Shown piece by piece: positions 33,522 to 44,990 of a DNA stretch of 64,000 bases (within the stretch, counting starts at the first letter, position 1; each line of letters begins with the position of its first letter). A model generated the notes under the pieces. It had not been told where the DNA came from. It worked only from the letters and a program-made list of their open reading frames with translations, and did no database searches. The stretch covers positions 62,564,202 through 62,628,201 of the forward strand of contig OX359264.1 in NCBI GenBank assembly GCA_947179155.2, in the 5' to 3' direction. Position numbers and translations under genes: made by a program. The stretch is from Hedera helix (Eukaryota > Streptophyta > Magnoliopsida > Apiales > Araliaceae).

Positions 33522-34679
33522 CTACGTTACTCCAACTTCATGAATTTTGAGTACTCCATCCATCACGTCATTCTTCATCGGTAGATTCAGTCTCTCTTGC
33601 ACGTGACATGAACGTTTGACTCCCTCGTCAACGAATTGATATTTAATATGATTGGAGAGAGTCTTTATAGTTGGAATGGGATCCTGCAAAATAAAAGATA
33701 GAAAATTTTCGTGAGTAACAGGTAATGGAATGAAAATAATTGCATTATTATCAAAAATCATTGGCAAAGATTTTAATGGAGTTTCATCCTCCTCCAAATC
33801 TTGTTTCAGCTCAATTGCTTCTTCTTCCTCTAACTCCAAATTGTTAGTAATCGCAATCTCTAACTCTTCCTTGTTTGTTTCCTCAACAACTTCCTCCACC
33901 TTAGGCATATCATCTTTAAAACTAACATCATCGTCTACATTAACACTGTCTGCTTCATTGATGTTGTTTGTTTTCTCTTGATTTGGTGATGGAGGGACTT
34001 TCTTTTCTGGATCTTCACTTCCTAACACTTGTGCACTTGTATGCTCCGTTGGATTATTCACTGTTTGTGAAGGTAATTCTGCAGAATCTAGTTCCTCCAA
34101 GTGACTGAGTGCAATTGCCATTTGACCCATTTGTTTTTCCAAATTCTGTATATTTTCCTTCGTTTCCTGTTGAAATTGCAAAGTGTTAGTTTCAATTAAT
34201 TTAATCATATCCTCTAAAGACATATCAGAATTAAATGATTGGCCCTGTTGTTGTTGGGGATATAGCTGCATGTATTGTTGATAGCTTGAAAAATTCTGAT
34301 TTGCGGGCGGATTCATTTGTGGAATCTCATAGCCAAAATTAGGATGATCCATCCATCTTGAATTATACGCGTTTGAATAGGGATCATATCTCCATTGGGG
34401 TTGACCAGGGAAACCACTTGTTGTATTGACTTGTTCATAGGACTCCTCTCGAAGAATGGGGCACATATTAGTCGGATGTCCTACCACCGCACAAATCCTA
34501 CAAGCTTCCATTGGTTGTGTACGATCTGCAACCATTTGATAAACAAGAGAAGTTAATGTATCAATTTGTCGCTCAAGAGAAGAAATAGTTACCTCATTGG
34601 CATAATCATGCCTCACTTCCATCCTTAACCTGCACAACTCAATTAAATTATGAAAAACTAAAATAATAAAATCTAACAA
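33522..34679 (-). CDS. Gag-like protein of the TR-GAG element, copy 1 (385 aa)
   Basis: Intact ORF on the minus strand. After a start region of doubtful use (Met1; Met20 begins MEVRHDYANEV) comes a short coiled-coil-like stretch, then a zinc knuckle CRICAVVGHPTNMC (about residues 61-74, C-x2-C-x4-H-x4-C). After that are GFPGQPQWRYDPYSN, typical of Athila-type gag C-terminal regions, a Gln-rich stretch and a long acidic region (about 225-300). The capsid-like N-terminal domain of full gag is absent. The end of the protein joins directly to the element's 3' tail, so pol has been deleted. It may bind element RNA; packaging by a partner element is inferred. The frame is free of stops, which suggests recent activity or selection. 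Confidence 0.8.
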   Translation of the reverse strand: MLDFIILVFHNLIELCRLRMEVRHDYANEVTISSLERQIDTLTSLVYQMVADRTQPMEACRICAVVGHPTNMCPILREESYEQVNTTSGFPGQPQWRYDPYSNAYNSRWMDHPNFGYEIPQMNPPANQNFSSYQQYMQLYPQQQQGQSFNSDMSLEDMIKLIETNTLQFQQETKENIQNLEKQMGQMAIALSHLEELDSAELPSQTVNNPTEHTSAQVLGSEDPEKKVPPSPNQEKTNNINEADSVNVDDDVSFKDDMPKVEEVVEETNKEELEIAITNNLELEEEEAIELKQDLEEDETPLKSLPMIFDNNAIIFIPLPVTHENFLSFILQDPIPTIKTLSNHIKYQFVDEGVKRSCHVQERLNLPMKNDVMDGVLKIHEVGVT

Positions 34680-34733
34680 AAATTAATAAATTAAAATACA
34701 ATTTACAAAAGCATAAAATTAAATTTAAATCAT

Positions 34734-34751
34734 TCCCCGGCAACGGCGCCA
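34734..34751 (-). other. Primer-binding site, tRNA-Asp type, body 1
   Basis: The minus strand reads TGGCGCCGTTGCCGGGGA, five to six bases after the LTR end at 34757. This is the primer site known for Athila/Tat-type plant gypsy elements. An identical site lies at 39032-39049. Confidence 0.85.
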
Positions 34752-34756
34752 AAATT

Positions 34757-36439
34757 TGGTGTGATGTCGCAAGCACCCAAAAATAAAATCTTACTTTGGA
34801 AAAATAAATATGTAGTAGTGTAAGTAAGAGTCGAACCCACAGAGAATGATTAATTTAATTTTATATTTTTGCAAATAAAAATAGGGGGGTTTTTAATTAA
34901 AGAAATAATTTAAATAAAAATAACTAAAATAAATATGCAAGTAATTTAATGAAATAAATGAGAAGAAAAAGCCTTGGTTTAAGTCAATATCCACCATCAA
35001 GAATTTACAACTGATCACTGATGCAAGAATAAATCAATTCATATTTTAAATATTCAACGTGGAACAATTACTCCCATTCGAATAATTTTCCTATCTCTCC
35101 TTAATTTTAGTTAAGCAGAAACAAGCGATCTAAATAACCCTTACTACTAAATAATCTCAGACAAGCGCTAAAGATTTAACCTAGTAGCAGCATAAAGAAA
35201 TAGAGAGATCGTTGAACTAAACAACACAATCCAAGCGTCTGCATTTAATCTAGATGAATATTTTTCCTAAGATAAAATAATATTTTGATAAGCAAAATAA
35301 TTATTAACCTTAGTTGCTTCGCAAATTAAAGTGACCAAACAATTACGGATTTGATATTTAATTTAGCAGTAGATTTCAACGAATAATAAACTAGTATGCA
35401 TCCTAGCAATTAAACGAATTAATCATAAAATTAAACACAGAATAATATTCAATACTCAAAATATAAATTGAACAATTAAAATAAATTAGATCTCACAGTG
35501 TATAAATCTTGACGGCTTCAATCACTTAAACCAAGAAAAATAAACTAACTACTCATAATAATAAAGAACACTAAATAATAGAAGAGAGAATTTTATTCTA
35601 AGAAAAGTTGTCTCTTACAATGTGTATCAAACCCTCTATTTATAGGCTCCAAAATCCTCCTAAACCTAGTAGGATTTACAAATAAAAATAAAAGAAAAAG
35701 AAAATAATTATTTTCCTAACCCTAATTGGAAGTCTAAATAAAATATTAAAAATAAAATAAAGAATTATTGCTTCCTTTTCCAAATTAAAATCGGATTTTT
35801 ATTCTACTGATTTGTTACATTGCAGTGTAGAAAATCCAAAATAAGGAAGGAAAAGGAAGAAAGCTGTCAATCACGCGTCAGCCACGTACGCAGGAGAGAG
35901 AAAAACAGACAGCCGCCAGCCGCCAGCCGCTTTTTTTCTTTTTAACCGTTGGCGCGTGTCAGGCACGCGCCCGTTCCAAATTACATAGCCGCGCATTGCG
36001 CGGTCCCTGCTGCTCCACTAATTCACGAAACGACGTCGTCTTAGATGACGCCTTAATCAATGCGCGCGCATGGCGCGGAGTTGCCTGATTCAGTTATTAC
36101 GATTTTGCCACTGAGCAGTTTATTTACCATTTTGCCATCCAAGCTTTAATAAATTCCTACAAAATAAAATAAAAACATTAAAAATAATATAAAATTACTA
36201 AAAATAATAAAAACACATAATAATAAATAAAACACCTAAAACACTAAAAATAAATAAAAACACATAAATAAAAATAAATATAAAAATAATATAAAATTAC
36301 CTAAATTAAAATAAATTAACTAAAACCCTATAAAACCTATTAAAATCAAAATAAGCTAAATAATTAAACATTTAAGCACACAATAAATATAAAAACTAAG
36401 TATTAGGGAATAAAAATATTGTATAATTTAACTCTATCA
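34757..36439 (-). mobile_element. TR-GAG array, LTR copy 2 (shared, middle)
   Basis: A 1683-bp LTR, offset by exactly 4298 bp from copies 1 and 3 and apparently identical to both. It serves as 5' LTR for body 1 and 3' LTR for body 2. Confidence 0.9.
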
Positions 36440-39054
36440 AATACCCCCACACTTAGCTTTTTGCTCGTCCTCGGGCAAAACAAAAATAAAAAATATAAAA
36501 ATAAAACTAATAAGCAAAAAACTTACTCGAGCCATAGATCAATATAAATTTCAACATCAGCCTCAAAGATTTTTTAAATGACAACTCAAAGAAAATTTCA
36601 AAACCATGCAAAATCTAGAATTTCAACATATTTATCAATTCTACTTTACTCAAGATCTTTTGTGTGTGTGTGAATCCAAATGTATCAAACTAATTAAAAT
36701 TCAGATAAGCTTCGGTTATTAATTACCTTATAAAAGACATACAACAAAACTCAATATACTTCTTTTTCACATCACTTTCAGTTAATACAGACAAATAATA
36801 AATCAGAAGATCAAAAGGTTTTTAATTAATGAAGCACACTAGGATTATCAATATCAATTTTTTCACATATTTTTTTTCATTTTTTTTTTTTAATGGGTGC
36901 ATTTTATGCTCCATCCCATTTTTTCTTTTCTTTTTTTTTTCTTTTCACGGTGAGTGCATTTTATGCTCCATCTCACCAACGAGTGCGTTTTACGCTCCAT
37001 CTCGCGTTTTCATGTGTTTATGAGTGAGTGCGTTTTACGCTCCATCTCAACCCACCACAAGATTTTTTTCCTTCAATAATAATCCTAAAAAAAAAAAATT
37101 ACCTAAATCATCTCCTCCAAATTATATTTTACCTAATATTTCACTTCAAATAATGATCAAATAAGATATAGAGTTCAAAAATATCTTTCATAAGCATTTA
37201 ACCATATAAACTTTCTCTAAATTAAAGCTGGCTCAAACAAATGGATATAAGTGCATAAAAATTTAAAAGATCTTAAACAAAGTAATAATCAATAAAAAGT
37301 CAAAAATTCAAACTAAGCAAAAATTTATCATTTTTTCAAGAGTTATTAAAATAAAAATCAAAATTTTATCATTGGCTAAAAATTAAAATTCAATTAACTC
37401 ATTGCTCAAGTGACACATCCTAAAAATAAAATAAAAAAACTACCCCATTTTCGTAGGAAACACGGTTACACTTAGCATGTGCAACAAGCCTTTAAACCCC
37501 AAGGTTATCCCAAGTGGACGAGTTTTGTCTCGTGAGGGTTTGCAGTGAATTTACCCACAAAATTCAAATTTTCAAAATTTTTAAAATTCCCTAAAATTTT
37601 CAAAATATGACATAAAAATAACAAAAATAATAACAAAAATCATAAATCCCTTCCCCCACACTTAAAATTTACATTGTCCCCAATGTAAAATAAATGCAAA
37701 GAAAAAGGCACAAATAACTATAAAAAGAAAAAGGAAAAGAAATGCAAATCTGTTTTCTTGGGTTGCCTCCCAAGCAGCGCCTTTGTTTATCGTCATTGGC
37801 TCGACAGCAGGCCAAAGTACTACGTTACTCCAACTTCATGAATTTTGAGTACTCCATCCATCACGTCATTCTTCATCGGTAGATTCAGTCTCTCTTGCAC
37901 GTGACATGAACGTTTGACTCCCTCGTCAACGAATTGATATTTAATATGATTGGAGAGAGTCTTTATAGTTGGAATGGGATCCTGCAAAATAAAAGATAGA
38001 AAATTTTCGTGAGTAACAGGTAATGGAATGAAAATAATTGCATTATTATCAAAAATCATTGGCAAAGATTTTAATGGAGTTTCATCCTCCTCCAAATCTT
38101 GTTTCAGCTCAATTGCTTCTTCTTCCTCTAACTCCAAATTGTTAGTAATCGCAATCTCTAACTCTTCCTTGTTTGTTTCCTCAACAACTTCCTCCACCTT
38201 AGGCATATCATCTTTAAAACTAACATCATCGTCTACATTAACACTGTCTGCTTCATTGATGTTGTTTGTTTTCTCTTGATTTGGTGATGGAGGGACTTTC
38301 TTTTCTGGATCTTCACTTCCTAACACTTGTGCACTTGTATGCTCCGTTGGATTATTCACTGTTTGTGAAGGTAATTCTGCAGAATCTAGTTCCTCCAAGT
38401 GACTGAGTGCAATTGCCATTTGACCCATTTGTTTTTCCAAATTCTGTATATTTTCCTTCGTTTCCTGTTGAAATTGCAAAGTGTTAGTTTCAATTAATTT
38501 AATCATATCCTCTAAAGACATATCAGAATTAAATGATTGGCCCTGTTGTTGTTGGGGATATAGCTGCATGTATTGTTGATAGCTTGAAAAATTCTGATTT
38601 GCGGGCGGATTCATTTGTGGAATCTCATAGCCAAAATTAGGATGATCCATCCATCTTGAATTATACGCGTTTGAATAGGGATCATATCTCCATTGGGGTT
38701 GACCAGGGAAACCACTTGTTGTATTGACTTGTTCATAGGACTCCTCTCGAAGAATGGGGCACATATTAGTCGGATGTCCTACCACCGCACAAATCCTACA
38801 AGCTTCCATTGGTTGTGTACGATCTGCAACCATTTGATAAACAAGAGAAGTTAATGTATCAATTTGTCGCTCAAGAGAAGAAATAGTTACCTCATTGGCA
38901 TAATCATGCCTCACTTCCATCCTTAACCTGCACAACTCAATTAAATTATGAAAAACTAAAATAATAAAATCTAACAAAAATTAATAAATTAAAATACAAT
39001 TTACAAAAGCATAAAATTAAATTTAAATCATTCCCCGGCAACGGCGCCAAAATT
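36440..39054 (-). mobile_element. TR-GAG body 2, tandem duplicate of body 1
   Basis: It repeats 32142-34756 at an offset of 4298 with no difference that I could see. It includes the primer site (39032-39049), the gag-like ORF, the 23-bp motif set and the polypurine tract at 36440-36452. Confidence 0.9.
37820..38977 (-). CDS. Gag-like protein of the TR-GAG element, copy 2 (385 aa)
   Basis: The encoded protein is identical to the copy at 34679-33522 (zinc knuckle, GFPGQPQ region, acidic C-terminal half). The upstream LTR is the rightmost one (39055-40737), whose minus-strand TATA box would drive a transcript through this ORF. Residue-level identity means the duplication is very young or is an assembly effect. 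Confidence 0.8.
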   Translation of the reverse strand: MLDFIILVFHNLIELCRLRMEVRHDYANEVTISSLERQIDTLTSLVYQMVADRTQPMEACRICAVVGHPTNMCPILREESYEQVNTTSGFPGQPQWRYDPYSNAYNSRWMDHPNFGYEIPQMNPPANQNFSSYQQYMQLYPQQQQGQSFNSDMSLEDMIKLIETNTLQFQQETKENIQNLEKQMGQMAIALSHLEELDSAELPSQTVNNPTEHTSAQVLGSEDPEKKVPPSPNQEKTNNINEADSVNVDDDVSFKDDMPKVEEVVEETNKEELEIAITNNLELEEEEAIELKQDLEEDETPLKSLPMIFDNNAIIFIPLPVTHENFLSFILQDPIPTIKTLSNHIKYQFVDEGVKRSCHVQERLNLPMKNDVMDGVLKIHEVGVT

Positions 39055-40737
39055 TGGTGTGATGTCGCAAGCACCCAAAAATAAAATCTTACTTTGGAAA
39101 AATAAATATGTAGTAGTGTAAGTAAGAGTCGAACCCACAGAGAATGATTAATTTAATTTTATATTTTTGCAAATAAAAATAGGGGGGTTTTTAATTAAAG
39201 AAATAATTTAAATAAAAATAACTAAAATAAATATGCAAGTAATTTAATGAAATAAATGAGAAGAAAAAGCCTTGGTTTAAGTCAATATCCACCATCAAGA
39301 ATTTACAACTGATCACTGATGCAAGAATAAATCAATTCATATTTTAAATATTCAACGTGGAACAATTACTCCCATTCGAATAATTTTCCTATCTCTCCTT
39401 AATTTTAGTTAAGCAGAAACAAGCGATCTAAATAACCCTTACTACTAAATAATCTCAGACAAGCGCTAAAGATTTAACCTAGTAGCAGCATAAAGAAATA
39501 GAGAGATCGTTGAACTAAACAACACAATCCAAGCGTCTGCATTTAATCTAGATGAATATTTTTCCTAAGATAAAATAATATTTTGATAAGCAAAATAATT
39601 ATTAACCTTAGTTGCTTCGCAAATTAAAGTGACCAAACAATTACGGATTTGATATTTAATTTAGCAGTAGATTTCAACGAATAATAAACTAGTATGCATC
39701 CTAGCAATTAAACGAATTAATCATAAAATTAAACACAGAATAATATTCAATACTCAAAATATAAATTGAACAATTAAAATAAATTAGATCTCACAGTGTA
39801 TAAATCTTGACGGCTTCAATCACTTAAACCAAGAAAAATAAACTAACTACTCATAATAATAAAGAACACTAAATAATAGAAGAGAGAATTTTATTCTAAG
39901 AAAAGTTGTCTCTTACAATGTGTATCAAACCCTCTATTTATAGGCTCCAAAATCCTCCTAAACCTAGTAGGATTTACAAATAAAAATAAAAGAAAAAGAA
40001 AATAATTATTTTCCTAACCCTAATTGGAAGTCTAAATAAAATATTAAAAATAAAATAAAGAATTATTGCTTCCTTTTCCAAATTAAAATCGGATTTTTAT
40101 TCTACTGATTTGTTACATTGCAGTGTAGAAAATCCAAAATAAGGAAGGAAAAGGAAGAAAGCTGTCAATCACGCGTCAGCCACGTACGCAGGAGAGAGAA
40201 AAACAGACAGCCGCCAGCCGCCAGCCGCTTTTTTTCTTTTTAACCGTTGGCGCGTGTCAGGCACGCGCCCGTTCCAAATTACATAGCCGCGCATTGCGCG
40301 GTCCCTGCTGCTCCACTAATTCACGAAACGACGTCGTCTTAGATGACGCCTTAATCAATGCGCGCGCATGGCGCGGAGTTGCCTGATTCAGTTATTACGA
40401 TTTTGCCACTGAGCAGTTTATTTACCATTTTGCCATCCAAGCTTTAATAAATTCCTACAAAATAAAATAAAAACATTAAAAATAATATAAAATTACTAAA
40501 AATAATAAAAACACATAATAATAAATAAAACACCTAAAACACTAAAAATAAATAAAAACACATAAATAAAAATAAATATAAAAATAATATAAAATTACCT
40601 AAATTAAAATAAATTAACTAAAACCCTATAAAACCTATTAAAATCAAAATAAGCTAAATAATTAAACATTTAAGCACACAATAAATATAAAAACTAAGTA
40701 TTAGGGAATAAAAATATTGTATAATTTAACTCTATCA
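39055..40737 (-). mobile_element. TR-GAG array, LTR copy 3 (5' LTR on the minus strand)
   Basis: Third apparently identical LTR. It ends …AACTCTATCA at 40737, followed by TTGTC (40738-40742), the same 5 bp as at 30454-30458. After it the interrupted Athila-like LTR resumes. Confidence 0.9.
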
Positions 40738-40971
40738 TTGTCCCTAAGCTTTGAAATTACAATTATGCCATCAATCAGCCACAACTTATTTACAACTTTG
40801 CCATCAACTTTATTTTACGTACAAATCAAATATAAATTAATTAAAAATAAAAATAATAATTAAGAATAAAATTAAATAAATTATCTAAAATACTAAAAAT
40901 ACTTAAAAACTCATAAATAATTATACCTAAAAATATCCAACAAATAGGAAATATATCCACTTATCGATTGG

Positions 40972-41907
40972 CCAAAGCCTCTTTAATCTTTATAAATTTA
41001 TCAATAATCTTATAGGTCTCGGTTAGAGATCGGGGAGCTTTTAGAATGATCTCCTCTATGACGCAGCTAGACTTTTCCACGTGCAGACCCATTGTCAAGA
41101 ATTGTACCACCTGCGTCGAGTCTAAGATGAGGATTTAGGCTACTGCCTCCCGAAACCTCTTAATGAATTGCCGAAGAGATTCATTGGGTTTCTGCCTTAC
41201 TTGCAACAAAGAAGTAATCATTTTGGCACGCTTTCTGTTTTCACTGAAGCAGACATGAAATTGATCTTGTAACTCCTCCCACAAATCGATTGAATTAGGA
41301 GGAAGGGTGATTATCTATTCTCTTTCTGTCTTTGTCAAAGTGGAAATGAAGAGATGGCACATCCTCACTGCATTGTATCTATGTAACTGCATCACCCGTT
41401 CAAAAGCATATGTATGGTCATAGAGATCATCAGTTCTGTCATATTCCTTTAAGACCGGTACCTTGAGAGTTCAATTAATGGGTGCCTCATCGAGCTCTTT
41501 GATGAAAGGAGACAAGTACGACTTCTTAGCGGTGACCCCGACACGTCTCTCAAAAGTTTTCGGACCATAAGATTCTCCCATTTGGCTATCTCGGCATTGT
41601 CACTGCACTACTTACCACCTCAACAGCGTGGTGGGGTTCTGGATCATTGCCTTTGACCCTCAGAATTTTAGGAATTAACGATAGTCTCCCTTTGGTCTTG
41701 ACGGGAGGGATGACGCCTCGTTTAGTATTTTCCAAATCTGTAAACTGCTTTTCGAGCTTTTCATATTAGAATTGAAGAGCTTTCTTCTGGTCTTGGACCT
41801 CCTACAGACGCTGCTGCCTATCCGCATTGTTTGGCTTATAGGGCTGCAACACGATATTCTCTACGGGAAGGTTCATAATGACTATGATTATGAGGATGGG
41901 TAGACAT
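40972..41907 (-). pseudogene. Tat gag, N-terminal and central part (inner element)
   Basis: The minus-strand ATG at 41907 starts MSTHPHNHSHYEPSRREYR, just downstream of the primer site. The region then encodes the gag domain with stops and frameshifts (for example near 41836 and 41767). It continues in frame at 29126 after the LTR insertion. The structural role is Gag; this copy is dead. Confidence 0.65.
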
Positions 41908-41953
41908 TTTTAGTTAATAATTTGGTCGAGGAAAATTCTACTAAACACTAGAT

Positions 41954-41973
41954 GGTCTTTCTTCTAGCGTCAA
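41954..41973 (-). other. Primer-binding site of the inner Tat element
   Basis: The minus strand reads TTGACGCTAGAAGAAAGACC directly after the LTR end …GTGTTAACA (41974). It resembles the TGGCGCTAGAAGGAGGG-type site of Tat elements and the copy at 12265 on the other strand. Confidence 0.6.
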
Positions 41974-42335
41974 TGTTAACACTTGAATTTGTCGGGACGC
42001 TTGACTACCGTCAATGGCACTAACCTGTACAAGTAAACAACCGAAAGCTTAACGGCTTAGACTGTCGGGGGATAACTCCAGCGTGAGAACAAGTACAGAT
42101 CTCAAGAAATGTTAACAATAGAGGTAGTTAAAGTTTAGCAGGGTAAATTGGCATTAGAGGCTACTTGAAGTGTTAACCTTCTTTTTATAGACACCCCGCT
42201 CCTCTAACCGTCGAACGTGTGCAACAGCTATAATTGGAGTGGAAATACACGTTCCCCATCATAATTGGTAACTATCGTAACCTCCGGATTGAATGTATGA
42301 GTGGTAACTGTTTCCAAATGGCCATGTCATTTAAT
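41974..42335 (-). mobile_element. 5' LTR of the inner Tat element
   Basis: On the minus strand it runs from about TGATTAAATGACATGG (42335, uncertain) to …AAGTGTTAACA. A TATA box TCTATAAAAAGAAGG lies near 42180-42194. It abuts plus-strand RT of the outer element at about 42391. Confidence 0.6.
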
Positions 42336-42390
42336 CATCTAGGGAACTTAAGCGTACTGGACCAAGCCCAATACCATATATGCTTGCAGA

Positions 42391-44990
42391 GTCATGTCTT
42401 TTAGCCTTATCAACGTTGGAGCCACTAACCAACATATAATGAATAAGGTGTTTAAGAATCAAATAGGCAGAAACATGAAAGTCTATCTGAATGACATGAT
42501 TGTCAAAAGTATGAAAATTGAAGACCATATGACTGACTTTAAGGTATGCTTCTAGAATCTAAAGCATCACAATATGTGGTTAAATCTAACCAAATGCACT
42601 TCCAGCCTCAGATCAGGAAAGTTTTTGGGTTACATGGTCAGTCGAAGATTAGCCATATTAAACATGCAATCCCCAAAGAACTATAAAGAAGTGCAAAGAT
42701 TGACAGGAAGGCAAGCAACTCTTCTGTGGTTCGTGGTCAGAACTACTGAAAAATGTCTCCAATTCTTTAACACTTTGAAGGAAGCTCAAAATCAAAAAAA
42801 AAATAAAAAAAATCAATGAACCGAAGAGTGGTACGAAGCATTTGAAGGAATAAAAATGTATATATCTTCTCCCCCCATACTGACTAAAGCTCTGCCCGAA
42901 GAGAATTTATATCTTTATTTATCGGTGAGTCCTTTAGCCACGGACACAACTTTAGTCCAAGAAGATTTTGAAGGTCAAAAGTCAGTCTATTATGTTAGTT
43001 ATTCCTTTTAGGATGTCGAGATTAGGTACCTGAATCTTGAGAAATTAGTATATGCACTGGTTTGCTCTAGTAAGAAGCTTTGACAATATTTTTATGGGAG
43101 GATTGTTATCGTTTTGACTAACTAGCCTCTCAGATAAGTCCTCTATCAACCTAATATTTTTAAGAGATTAGCAGTATGAGCGATAAAACTAATCCAATTC
43201 AACTTGGAGTTTCACCTTCGGACAACCATCATATAATGTTCCTTCCTTGATGGTATAGAGTCTGATCAACCTCTTATTTCAGATAATGCACCGTCCGAGG
43301 ACCTCGCACAGACTTTATTTGTGGACGGATCTTTCTCTGGCTTAAGGAGTGGAGCTAGTGTCATCCTCACCTTACTTGAAGGGTTTAAAATACAAGCCAA
43401 GCAATTCAATTTCATGATTACTAATAATATTTTTGAATATAAAGCCCTTCTGGCAGGATTAAAGCTAGCACGAAGCTTGAAGGTTAAATATTTAATTACA
43501 TATAGTGACTTTCAATCGGTTGTCAAACAGGTATTGGGAGAGTATGAAGCTCGATAAATGCACCTAGAAGCTTACCTTTAGTATGTTCATAGTTTGCTTA
43601 CTAGTTTTCCAAAGTACCAGGTCATCGGTTTAGCCAAGGCTGACAATGTTATGGTTGATGCCCTTTCCAAATTAGTAACCACTGATTAGGGATCTCTCGA
43701 AAACTCAATCTATTTAGAAAGTTTGCAGCAGTCAAATACTATGATTCGAGGAGTTTTGGACATTGATTAAGAGGTTTATTGGATGACAACTATCATCAAT
43801 TTCTTGAGAAATGATGTCCTTCCCGAAGACAAAATCCAGGCTCAAAATATCATATATAAATCTGTCAAGTGTTGTATTATTAATGATCAGCTTTACAGAA
43901 GGTTATATTCTTCCTCACTGCTCCTCTGTGTGGGTCCGAGAGATGCTGACTATACCCTTTGAAAAATACACGAAGGGATCTACGGAGAATACATAGGGGC
44001 AAAGACGTTGGCACACATGATCCTTTGGCAAGGGTATTATTGGCTAACGATGGCACATGATGCCAATGACTTCATTAAAAAGATGTCATAAATGTCATCT
44101 CTTCGCCTTAGTATGTACCCCGTCAGCCTCCCGAAGAACTTACTCTAGTCTTTTCCCCTATCCCTTCTGTTATCTAGGGAATTGACTTATTAGGACCACT
44201 CTCACAGGGGAAGAGACAACAAAAATCTGTGATTGTGGCCATCGATTACCTTATTAAATTGGTATATGACAAACCTCTGACTCGTATTACTGAAATGACT
44301 TACCTTTAATTCTTTAAAGAACACGTGGTCTACCGTTTCTACATCCATGTGGTTTTGGTCTCTGACAATGGATTGCAATTTGTGCTACAAAAATTTGAAA
44401 GGTTTCTACAACAATTACACATTCAGCACCACTAAACCTCTATTGGCTATCCACAAGTCAGTGGTCAAGTTGAAGTTACAAATAGGACTCTCCTCAATGG
44501 GATTAAATGAAGACTAGATGGTGCTAAAAGTAGACGGCTTGAAGAGCTTTTTCACGCCATATAGGCCTACCGAACCACTCTTCGGACCACTACAGTAGAA
44601 ACACCTTTCAAACTAGTTTATAGAGTCAAAGCCTTGATACTGATTGAGAATGTGATCCCTTCATCTAGAGTTCAAAAATTTAATGAGCTTTTAAATAATG
44701 AAGGTCTTCGGCTAAACCTTGATCTACTATAAGAAGACCGTGATATTATAGTCCTTAGACTTGAAATATACTAGCAACATACAATACGACACTTCAACAA
44801 AAAAGTTAAGAACATAAATTTTAAAGTTAGGGATCTAGTCCTTCGATAAACTGAAATATCTGCACCTCATGATACAGAAAAATTAATGCCTAGTTGGGAA
44901 GTTCCCTATATGATTACTAAAATCCTGAAACCTAGCACATATAAGCTTCAGACCATGGACAAGAAGCCTATCCTTAATACATAACATGTT
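42391..44990 (+). pseudogene. Tat-lineage pol, second half: RT, two RNase H, integrase (outer element)
   Basis: It begins inside RT (MSFSLINVGATNQ, about 42391). The catalytic box is degraded to YLND (about 42500-42511). RT connection and first RNase H follow to about 43300. The second RNase H block (LFVDGSFSG…EYKALLAGLKLARSL) runs 43315-43557. The integrase zinc-finger region is at about 43915-44090, and the core and C-terminal parts (including a TTTVETPFKLVY block) run to about 44990. Stops, frameshifts and the lost YxDD show it is dead. It probably belongs with the plus-strand LTR and gag start at 11.8-12.9 kb; the inner Tat element and deletions separate the halves. It keeps the tandem RNase H arrangement of the Tat lineage. 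Confidence 0.8.

Larger units (their letters stand above)
32142..34756 (-). mobile_element. TR-GAG body 1, non-autonomous
   Basis: The 2615-bp internal region is read on the minus strand. A primer site (34751-34734) is followed by one gag-like ORF (34679-33522) and a non-coding tail. The tail has GCTTGGGAGGCAACCC (about 33459-33474), a purine tract AAGTGTGGGGGAAGGG (about 33352-33367), and a final polypurine tract GTGTGGGGGTATT next to the 3' LTR (32142-32154). No protease, RT or integrase is present, so it would depend on proteins of an autonomous relative. Confidence 0.85.
29127..40966 (-). mobile_element. Athila-like solo LTR, itself split by a TR-GAG array
   Basis: The LTR parts are 29127-30458 and 40743-40966, flanked by the 5-bp duplication ATTGG (29122-29126 and 40967-40971). 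On the minus strand it starts CGATAAGTGG (TG mutated to CG) and ends GGCAAACA. It is related to the solo LTR at 1033-2567 and, more distantly, to the LTRs of the inserted array. No internal region belongs to it. GC-rich palindromes (TCGCGCATCGCGCGGAGG near 30333) stand out in AT-rich sequence. Confidence 0.8.

Noticed and set aside
33730..33981. Ser-rich 83-codon ORF on the plus strand (and its copy at 38028)
   Set aside because: Antisense shadow of the acidic region of the gag-like ORF.
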